From an uncultured Lachnospiraceae bacterium (lineage in GTDB: Bacteria > Bacillota > Clostridia > Lachnospirales > Lachnospiraceae), in NCBI GenBank assembly GCA_934351765.1, contig CAKRJM010000050.1:1-12015 (forward strand): a stretch of DNA of 12,015 nucleotides, read 5' to 3'. The notes beneath the pieces were generated by a model. It had not been told where the DNA came from. It made no database searches and saw nothing but the letters and a program-made list of their open reading frames with translations. Below, one piece after another: positions 7,086 to 12,015 of this stretch. Numbering within the stretch: position 1 is the first letter of the stretch; every line of letters begins with the position of its first letter. Position numbers and translations under genes: made by a program.

Positions 7086-8474
7086 TCATAACACATCCTT
7101 TTTTTGCGTGCAAGTTTCCTTTCCGCAATTCTGCGGATTTTTTCTCCCTGTCACTCTGAAAAAGGTAAATACAAATACTACCCCCTTTATCATCGATGTG
7201 ATCGAAAGTGCCCACCAGATTCCCGACAGACCGAGAGCGGTCTTACTGAGAAAGACTGCAAACGGAATTCTTGCACTGGTAAAGATAATGCTGATGATGC
7301 TGCACAGCTTTGTCCTTCCAAGTCCGGACAACGCTCCTACCGTGGTAAGCTCCACGCATAAGAAGGCCTCGCTGAACCCGACAATCACCAGATAATCGAC
7401 AGCTGTCTTAATGGCTTTCGGCTCATAAAAAAAGACACCTGCAATGGCTCCGGGCGCCAGCACAAACGCAAGGTTGATCAACAGCCCCCAGGCTCCTACT
7501 GTCCAGAGGGATGCCCGATAGCCTTTCTTCACCCGCTCCATCTTTCCGGCTCCATAATTCTGTGCCACGAAGGCGTTAAGAGCCGATGAAAATCCGTCTG
7601 CCGTATTCCAGGAGATGGATTCGATCTGTCCGCCCACTCGCTGAGTCGCAACGGCTTCTGCTCCGAACGCGGAAACCATACGGGTCAGCACCATGGAAAT
7701 CGCGCAGTAGGCCATGCCCTGGATCGCCGTGGGAATTCCGATCCGGCAGATCCCCACCAGCTGTTCCTTCGGAATTTTTGCAAACAGGCGGCTTCCCTTC
7801 AGCACATTTTCCCGGTTTTTCCGCAGGATCCCCAGAAGCATGATGCTCATGACAATGGCCTGCGCCGTCACAGTGGCAATGGCGGCCCCGGCGGCTCCCA
7901 GCTTCGGAAACGGTCCCATGCCCAGGATCAGAACCGGATCCAGGATCATATTGGCCGCCAGACCGATAAGATTGGCAAAAAACGGCGTCTTGGAATCCCC
8001 CTGTGCGGTATAAAGGCCGGTGAGGGTCAGGCTCAGAAACGAGAACACGATCAGTCCGCAGGCAATTCTGGTATAGGAAAGCGCCGCATCCAGCGCCTCT
8101 TTATCCTGTAGCTGAAAAAAGCCCACCAGCGGTTTTGTGAAAATCAGACAGACTGCAGCAAATAACAGCCCCATGAGAATCGAAAGCTGCAGGGCCGCCT
8201 GGGCATAGCAATGTGCCTTTTCCCGGTCTCCGCGCCCGATGCACTGGGCCGTCTGGACCTGTCCGCCCATACGCGCCATGGAGGCCAGCCCCTGGGACAG
8301 CCAGGTGAACATGCCGCCGACACCGACACCGGCTACGGCCTTTGAGCCGAGCTGCCCGATCCAGGCCATGTCGGTGATATTATATAAAGTCCCCAGAAAG
8401 GACGATGCCATAATAGGGATCGCCAGTCTGGTCAAGGTTTTTAAAATAGGTCCCGTAGTTAAATTTTCTTTCAT
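7086..8474 (-). CDS. MATE-family multidrug/sodium efflux transporter
   Basis: A 462-residue inner-membrane protein with about twelve hydrophobic segments, the normal size for the MATE family, which exports drugs or other cations in exchange for Na+ or H+. Family features include the N-terminal pattern ILKTLTRLAIPIMASSFLGT followed by YNITDMAWIGQLG, the QGDSKTPFFANLIGL stretch with NMILDPVLILG after it, and NYGAGKMERVKKGY near the middle. The start is the ATG at 8474, with AGGA about ten bases upstream; MKENLTTGPILKTL is the usual MATE beginning. The reading frame is open for a further 69 codons, but that extension encodes a receiver-domain fragment and is not MATE sequence. The substrate cannot be told. 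Although it lies upstream of the B12 riboswitch, nothing ties the two functionally. Confidence 0.93.
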   Translation of the reverse strand: MKENLTTGPILKTLTRLAIPIMASSFLGTLYNITDMAWIGQLGSKAVAGVGVGGMFTWLSQGLASMARMGGQVQTAQCIGRGDREKAHCYAQAALQLSILMGLLFAAVCLIFTKPLVGFFQLQDKEALDAALSYTRIACGLIVFSFLSLTLTGLYTAQGDSKTPFFANLIGLAANMILDPVLILGMGPFPKLGAAGAAIATVTAQAIVMSIMLLGILRKNRENVLKGSRLFAKIPKEQLVGICRIGIPTAIQGMAYCAISMVLTRMVSAFGAEAVATQRVGGQIESISWNTADGFSSALNAFVAQNYGAGKMERVKKGYRASLWTVGAWGLLINLAFVLAPGAIAGVFFYEPKAIKTAVDYLVIVGFSEAFLCVELTTVGALSGLGRTKLCSIISIIFTSARIPFAVFLSKTALGLSGIWWALSITSMIKGVVFVFTFFRVTGRKNPQNCGKETCTQKKDVL

Positions 8475-8540
8475 GCGGTCGAATTCCTGTCTTTTCTTTT
8501 GTTTTGACTGCCGCGCTGTCTGATCTTCCATTTTTATAAA

Positions 8541-8690
8541 AGACTGTTCAAACAGCTCCGGCGCCTCCTTTCCATTATACCCTTTTATGCCCGATATGCC
8601 AGCATTTTCCGACAGAAATTCCGCAATTTCCATGTTCATCCCGTTATCCTCCGCCAGCAGCATCCGTGCAGGCAGACTCACAGGAGTACG
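8541..8690 (-). pseudogene. Remnant of a response-regulator receiver domain
   Basis: Upstream of and in frame with the MATE gene, the translation reads ARMLLAEDNGMNMEIAEFL, then SENAG and YNGKEAPELFEQS. This is the first 45 or so residues of a receiver (REC) domain of the kind ending hybrid histidine kinases, including the acidic E-D pair that binds Mg2+. It breaks off after ELFEQS at about 8541; the phosphoacceptor aspartate region, the conserved Thr and Lys, and the rest of the fold are missing, and the sequence turns into an unrelated linker. The 5' side starts right after the DnaJ terminator and has no kinase sequence. It looks like the scar of a deleted two-component gene. Confidence 0.72.
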
Positions 8691-8700
8691 TTCCTTTGAA

Positions 8701-8736
8701 ACAAAACAAAGTCCCGCCAGTAATACACCGGGGGAC
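8701..8736 (-). terminator. Intrinsic terminator of the J-protein gene
   Basis: On the - strand GTCCC (8736-8732) pairs with GGGAC (8715-8711), with two further G-C pairs inside across a bulge, and the hairpin is followed by TTTGTTTTGT (8710-8701). It lies 23 bases past the J-protein stop codon. It should separate the stress genes from the receiver remnant and MATE gene. Confidence 0.7.
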
Positions 8737-8759
8737 TCCGTTTCTTCCTATTGATTCAA

Positions 8760-9797
8760 TTATGCCGCACTGCTGGTGCTTCCTTTTCCGCCAAGCAATG
8801 CATCCAGCTCCTGAAGCTTCTTCTTTACCTCAGGACTTACATTCTTCGGTACCTCGATCTCCACCACTGCATACTGGTCTCCGTGGACAGACGGATTCTT
8901 CATGGAAACAATTCCCTTTCCTCTGAGACGGATCTTGGAACCGGACTGTGTTCCCGGACGGATCTTGCACAGAACATTTCCGTAAATGGTCTGTACCATA
9001 GTCTCTCCGCCGAGCACTGCGGTCGTAAAGGGGATCTTGACCATGGTATACACATCCATGCCCTCTCTGCGGAAGCCCGGTTTCTCCTGTACCTGAACCT
9101 TCAGAAGAAGATCTCCGGCGCCGCCGGCTCCGGGCATTCCTTTTCCTTTTAGACGGATCGTCTTTCCGGATTCGATCCCGGCAGGGATATTGACCTCGTA
9201 GGATTTTATTCCGGAATCGCTTTTTAAATGGATGGTCTTCTTTCCGCCGAAGGCTGCCTCATCAAAGGTGACTTCCACCTCGGCCGTCAGATCCCGGCCC
9301 TTCCGGGTTTCGCCAAAATCATCTGCTCCAAAGCCGCTGAACCTGCCGCTGCTTCCGTTTCCGAAATCTTCATAGAAATTTCCGCTTCCGTCGCTGCTGT
9401 AGCTCCGGTAGAAATGCTTTCCGCTTCCCTTTGATCCGCCGCGGAAGGATTTCCCGAATATATTTCCGAAAAGATCATCCATATCCTCCGGATTACCCTC
9501 AAAATGCCAGCTCTGATACCCGCCGCCGGGATTTGCTCCGCCTGTGTCTCCTGCCTGAGCAGAACCGTCAAAGGCCGCATGACCGAACTGGTCATATAAT
9601 TTTCTCTTTTCCTTATCGCCGAGCACTGCATAGGCTTCTGACACCTCCGCAAATGCCTCTGCCGCCTTTTTATCTCCGGCATTGGAATCCGGATGATACT
9701 TCTTTGCCAGCTTCCGGTATGCCCTCTTAATGGCGGCTTCATCGGCGTTTCTGTCGACACCGAGTACCTCATAATAGTCTCTCTTCGTCAAGGACAT
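8760..9797 (-). CDS. Type B DnaJ-like co-chaperone (CbpA-like, no zinc finger)
   Basis: A 345-residue cytoplasmic J-domain protein that would stimulate DnaK ATPase and deliver clients. The J-domain covers residues 5-72 with the essential HPD at 35-37; a Gly/Phe-rich linker spans about 73-165; the two beta-sandwich substrate-binding domains run from about 168 to 320 with the GKGMPG motif at 218-223 and GDLLLKVQV after it; a short dimerisation tail follows. The four CxxCxGxG zinc repeats of true DnaJ are absent; Cys277 is the only cysteine. This makes it a class B protein rather than the main DnaJ. I chose the ATG at 9797 over the GTG directly before it; the purine-rich GAGAGAGAGGG is the only ribosome site. 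No clear promoter is seen, so it may depend partly on read-through from the L25 gene. No dnaK, grpE or hrcA is nearby. Confidence 0.93.
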   Translation of the reverse strand: MSLTKRDYYEVLGVDRNADEAAIKRAYRKLAKKYHPDSNAGDKKAAEAFAEVSEAYAVLGDKEKRKLYDQFGHAAFDGSAQAGDTGGANPGGGYQSWHFEGNPEDMDDLFGNIFGKSFRGGSKGSGKHFYRSYSSDGSGNFYEDFGNGSSGRFSGFGADDFGETRKGRDLTAEVEVTFDEAAFGGKKTIHLKSDSGIKSYEVNIPAGIESGKTIRLKGKGMPGAGGAGDLLLKVQVQEKPGFRREGMDVYTMVKIPFTTAVLGGETMVQTIYGNVLCKIRPGTQSGSKIRLRGKGIVSMKNPSVHGDQYAVVEIEVPKNVSPEVKKKLQELDALLGGKGSTSSAA

Positions 9798-9830
9798 CAC
9801 CCTCTCTCTCTTTTTCTGTCATAATAATAT

Positions 9831-9866
9831 AGATATAAAGGAGAGTAGGACTTTCTCCTGCTCTCC
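9831..9866 (-). terminator. Hairpin terminator after the L25 gene
   Basis: On the - strand GGAGAG (9866-9861) pairs with CTCTCC (9845-9840) and AGGA with TCCT inside, separated by one mismatch, with a 5-base loop; TTTATATCT follows. It starts 27 bases beyond the L25 stop. The T tract is interrupted, so partial read-through into the J-protein gene is possible. Confidence 0.65.
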
Positions 9867-9893
9867 CTTATCTTTCTTTCGTATCCTGCCGCT

Positions 9894-10487
9894 TTATTCC
9901 TCTGCCGCTTCTTCGTCTGCATCGGCATCTTCCGGAACTGCTGCGTTATGAACCGCTGTTACAGTTGCAACTACGGCATCAAGATCCGTTTTAATATGAA
10001 CATCCTTGTCGGCTGCCAGCGTCAGATCCCTTACCCGGATCACATCACCGATCTTCATTTCACCGACATCAACCTTTACCTTGTCAACAAGAGCTGCCGG
10101 AAGAGCCTTGTACGCAACCTCCTCCAGGTTGATCTGAAGAACGCCCTCGGCAATCTTCTCATGATTCTCAAATACCAGCTCTGCAACGGAATGAACCATC
10201 TCGTTGCTTACCAGTGCCTGAAAATCAATCTCATCAATCCGACCTGCCGTCGGATTGAACAAAATATCCTTAATCAGCACATCGTACTGGGTTCCATCCA
10301 CATCCAGCATGATCTGGCTTCCCTTTCCATCGGTCTTCAGAAGCTTTTCCACTTCCTTCTTGCCCATCTTTACGGGAATCGAACCCTTAATTTCTCTTCC
10401 GAACACGTTGCCTACGACGTATCCCTCTCTTCTCAGCTTCTTTGCTTTGACGTCCATGGTTCTCTTTTCAGCTTTTAAAGTATTCAT
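9894..10487 (-). CDS. rplY: 50S ribosomal protein L25 / general stress protein Ctc
   Basis: A 197-residue protein of the large ribosomal subunit that binds 5S rRNA. Residues 1-92 are the L25 domain, with KKLRREG at 17-23, the VFGREI segment, and IKDILFNPTAGRIDEIDF (72-89), the family's 5S-binding signature. Residues 95-182 form the extra beta domain of the Ctc/TL5 type, absent in the short E. coli form, and the last 15 residues are a typical acidic Asp/Glu/Ala tail. GGAGGAAAAGATAAA before the ATG gives a strong ribosome site. Ctc-type L25 is stress-induced in Bacillus, and here it stands between Hsp20 and a J-protein, which fits a stress cluster. No CIRCE copy is found in front of this gene itself. 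Confidence 0.95.
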   Translation of the reverse strand: MNTLKAEKRTMDVKAKKLRREGYVVGNVFGREIKGSIPVKMGKKEVEKLLKTDGKGSQIMLDVDGTQYDVLIKDILFNPTAGRIDEIDFQALVSNEMVHSVAELVFENHEKIAEGVLQINLEEVAYKALPAALVDKVKVDVGEMKIGDVIRVRDLTLAADKDVHIKTDLDAVVATVTAVHNAAVPEDADADEEAAEE

Positions 10488-10556
10488 TTTATCTTTTCCT
10501 CCAAATCTGATTGATCTCCTTAGCAGCCTTCGACAAGAGGTATGTTAAGTATCGTT

Positions 10557-10584
10557 ATTGTATTCCTCAGCTCCGGCGCGTCAA
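10557..10584 (-). promoter_or_regulatory. Weak candidate promoter for the L25 gene
   Basis: On the - strand TTGACG (10584-10579) and TACAAT (10562-10557) are 16 bases apart, about 70 bases before the L25 start. The -35 box overlaps the loop and stem of the GC-rich hairpin behind hsp20. This is a plausible own promoter for L25, but the match is imperfect and untested. Confidence 0.35.
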
Positions 10585-10595
10585 ACACGCCGGAG
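10571..10595. terminator. GC-rich perfect hairpin between hsp20 and the L25 gene
   Basis: Ten base pairs (CTCCGGCGCG against CACGCCGGAG, one wobble) close a 5-base loop, 22 bases after the hsp20 stop. An outer pair CCTCAG/CTGAGG (10565-10570 and 10610-10615) brackets it. No T tract follows on either strand, so it is either a weak terminator, a processing/stability stem in a shared hsp20-L25 transcript, or a pause site. Confidence 0.5.
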
Positions 10596-10616
10596 CCGAT
10601 TCATTAACCCTGAGGC

Positions 10617-11081
10617 TTATCCCTCAATGGCAATGTACTTGTTTTCGGTTACAGGCTTTACTTCCTTCTTCGGAACAAACAGGGTTAAAATACCATGCTT
10701 AAACTCGCCCTTGATATCCTCGTTTGTCAGACCCTCGCCCACATAAAAGCTTCTTGTGCAGGCGCCTGCATAACGTTCTCTCCGAATGTACCGGCCGGAC
10801 TCTTTTTCCTTTTCGTCCTTGTCAAGACCCTTCTCGGCACTGATGGTCAGATAACCATCCTCCAGAGCAACCTTGACTTCTTCTTTCTTGAAGCCGGGCC
10901 GATCAACCATCAGCTCGTCACCGTTATCCATTTCCTTGATATCGGTTTTCATAACGTGATCAGCTTTTCTTCCGTAAAGCTTCTTCTCTGTGTTCCTCAA
11001 TGCTTTATCATCATAAAACGGAAAACCGCCGTCAAAGAAATCATCAAATAAGTTTTCTCCAAAAATACTAGGCATTAACAT
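10617..11081 (-). CDS. hsp20: Small heat-shock protein, Hsp20/alpha-crystallin family
   Basis: A 154-residue ATP-independent holdase that keeps unfolding proteins soluble for DnaK. The alpha-crystallin domain runs from about 42 to 140, with MVDRPGFKKEEVKV (58-71), DGYLTI (75-80) and the signature GEFKHGILTLFVPK (125-138). The C-terminal I-A-I at 150-152 is the IxI motif that docks in a neighbouring subunit's groove for oligomer assembly. The N-terminal arm is rich in Phe, as usual. The start is the ATG at 11081, nine bases after AAAGGAG; a second in-frame ATG two codons later is too far away. A CIRCE element over its promoter implies HrcA repression and heat induction. The leader is about 115 bases long and contains the palindrome GCTCCGGAGC (11139-11148); I cannot show a thermosensor there. 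Confidence 0.96.
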   Translation of the reverse strand: MLMPSIFGENLFDDFFDGGFPFYDDKALRNTEKKLYGRKADHVMKTDIKEMDNGDELMVDRPGFKKEEVKVALEDGYLTISAEKGLDKDEKEKESGRYIRRERYAGACTRSFYVGEGLTNEDIKGEFKHGILTLFVPKKEVKPVTENKYIAIEG

Positions 11082-11199
11082 AAGTCATCTCTCCTTTTAT
11101 ACCTTGCTTTTCTGGAACCGGAAGGCTTTTCGGAACCGCTCCGGAGCTATGTATCATTTCAGGCTCCTTATCTTGTTCCCCTTCCTTTGTTCTACGTGT

Positions 11200-11228
11200 A
11201 ATATAGCACGCATTATTAGCAATGTCAA
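11200..11228 (-). promoter_or_regulatory. Sigma-A promoter of hsp20
   Basis: On the - strand an exact TTGACA (11228-11223) is followed after 17 bases by TATATT (11205-11200). The -35 box lies within the CIRCE element, so HrcA binding would exclude polymerase. Upstream of the -35 are two TTCACAAAA copies (11243-11264) and an A-rich run that may act as an UP-like element. Confidence 0.85.
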
Positions 11229-11242
11229 GAGGTGAGTGCTAA
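11216..11242. promoter_or_regulatory. CIRCE operator (HrcA binding site)
   Basis: TTAGCAATG, nine bases, then GAGTGCTAA. The consensus is TTAGCACTC-N9-GAGTGCTAA; the second half is exact and the first half matches 7 of 9, so 16 of 18 positions agree. It overlaps the hsp20 -35 box. HrcA is known to repress chaperone genes through this site at normal temperature. hrcA itself is not in the window. Confidence 0.9.
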
Positions 11243-11284
11243 TTTTTTGTGAAGATTTTGTGAACACGATAAACCACATACATA

Positions 11285-11325
11285 AGAAGAAAGACCCAAA
11301 CCACAACGGTTTGAGCCTTTCTTCT
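11285..11325 (-). terminator. Intrinsic terminator of mgtE
   Basis: AGAAGAAAG (11285-11293) pairs with CTTTCTTCT (11317-11325), and CAAACC (11297-11302) with GGTTTG (11308-11313), around a 5-base loop. On the - strand the 3' arm ends in CTTTCTTCTTATGT, a U-rich run. It lies about 48 bases past the mgtE stop and before the hsp20 promoter. Confidence 0.75.
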
Positions 11326-11343
11326 CTCATATAAAATTTTATG

Positions 11344-11377
11344 ATTTTCCTTTATTTATCATTTTCCTTTATTTATC
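11344..11377. repeat. Exact 17-bp tandem duplication covering the mgtE stop codon
   Basis: ATTTTCCTTTATTTATC occurs twice back to back (11344-11360 and 11361-11377). The second copy holds the mgtE stop codon (TAA, read from 11375 to 11373), so the first is a non-coding copy just downstream. It leaves the protein end unchanged and looks like a recent slippage duplication. Confidence 0.85.
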
Positions 11378-12015
11378 CGGCCATGTGGAACATTTCAATT
11401 AAGAACATCCAGCTCAGTCCATAGTAGCTTATAACGGCAACCAGGTCGTTGACCGTCGTGATAAGCGGGCCGGATGCCACTGCCGGGTCCACATGGATCT
11501 TTTTGAAAAACAGCGGGATGCACGTTCCGACGGCACTGGAAATCACCATTGCCAGAAGAAGCGCCGCTCCGATGCATGCTGATACCGCATAAGCAAACAG
11601 AAGCGTTTTTCCTTTAAAGAAGAAAATATACAGTCCGATCAGGATGAACGACAGGAGCCCCAGCAGTGCACCGTTGCAGAACCCGATCCTGGTTTCTTTC
11701 CATACCAGCCCCAGCTTCTGCTTTCCGGTCAGGGATTCGTCCATCAGGACGCGGATCGTCACAGCCAGCGACTGGGTTCCGACGTTTCCTGCCATATCAA
11801 GGATCAGCGACTGGAAGCTCATGATGATCGGGAGGGCCACCACGACCTTTTCAAAAGCACCGACCACCGATGATACCACCATGCCAAGCCCCAGCAGAAT
11901 GATCAGCCAGGGGAGACGTTTTTTCATACTCTGGACCAGCGGTTCCTTTAAATCTTCCTCCGCAGTCAGACCAGCCAGCTTTGCGTAATCCTCACCCATC
12001 TCATCATCGACCAGG
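11373..12015 (-). CDS. mgtE: MgtE magnesium transporter, C-terminal part (5' end outside window)
   Basis: About 214 residues of the membrane domain of an MgtE-type Mg2+ channel; the N-terminal regulatory and CBS domains would lie beyond the right edge, as the frame stays open to 12015 (LVDDEMGEDYAKLAGL). Five hydrophobic segments are seen. Family landmarks are the NVGTQSLAV segment after the second helix and DPAVASGPLITTVNDL in the last helix, whose Asp belongs to the Mg2+-selective pore. The sequence ends in HMAG. Methionines near 11999 are internal and not starts. MgtE is gated by cytoplasmic Mg2+ through the missing domains. It is followed by its own terminator and so is separate from the hsp20 unit. 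Confidence 0.94.
   Translation of the reverse strand, partial: LVDDEMGEDYAKLAGLTAEEDLKEPLVQSMKKRLPWLIILLGLGMVVSSVVGAFEKVVVALPIIMSFQSLILDMAGNVGTQSLAVTIRVLMDESLTGKQKLGLVWKETRIGFCNGALLGLLSFILIGLYIFFFKGKTLLFAYAVSACIGAALLLAMVISSAVGTCIPLFFKKIHVDPAVASGPLITTVNDLVAVISYYGLSWMFLIEMFHMAG

Noticed and set aside
8475..8681. Start of the MATE gene at the upstream GTG (531 residues)
   Set aside because: The extra 69 residues are receiver-domain sequence and linker, while MKENLTTGPILKTL at 8474 is the normal MATE beginning with a fair ribosome site.
9287..9772. 161-codon frame on the - strand overlapping the J-protein gene
   Set aside because: It lies in another frame of the well-supported J-protein and shows no family features.
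9798..9800. GTG start one codon upstream for the J-protein
   Set aside because: The ATG directly after it is the stronger start and the ribosome site spacing is better.
10519..10551. A CIRCE-like pair TTAGCA ... GTTAA before the L25 gene
   Set aside because: Spacing is wrong (11 rather than 9) and the second half matches only about 6 of 9 positions.

Overview
The window reads as a low-to-mid GC Gram-positive anaerobe, most likely a gut-type member of the Clostridia (Lachnospiraceae-like). This is inferred from the rubredoxin, the strong GGAGG ribosome sites, the CIRCE-controlled heat-shock gene, the dockerin and Ig-like surface protein, and the overall gene style. Apart from rubredoxin on the + strand, every gene lies on the - strand.

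Left part (1-525): a small rubredoxin gene with a textbook promoter, an AT-only inverted repeat in its leader, and a very long imperfect hairpin plus T-rich 11-bp repeats behind it. A divergent promoter points off the left edge.

Centre (522-7085): a 2026-residue secreted protein fills half the window. It has a signal peptide, several Ig-like domains, three tandem Big_3-type repeats, a transcobalamin-C-terminal-like (DUF4430-like) module carrying an EF-hand loop, and a C-terminal type I dockerin. Its roughly 480-bp upstream region holds a cobalamin (B12) riboswitch aptamer followed by an intrinsic terminator, so the gene should be switched off when B12 is plentiful. A B12 riboswitch in front of a giant dockerin protein with transcobalamin-like modules is the most interesting point here. 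It suggests an extracellular corrinoid capture or attachment system that has not, to my knowledge, been characterised.

Right part (7086-12015): in - strand transcription order come the C-terminal part of an MgtE magnesium transporter (cut by the window edge), a small heat-shock protein under a CIRCE/HrcA operator, ribosomal protein L25 (Ctc form), a type B DnaJ-like co-chaperone, a broken receiver-domain fragment, and a MATE efflux protein. Hsp20, L25/Ctc and the J-protein form a small stress cluster separated by hairpins. The receiver fragment reads in frame into the MATE gene, which invites a wrong start call.
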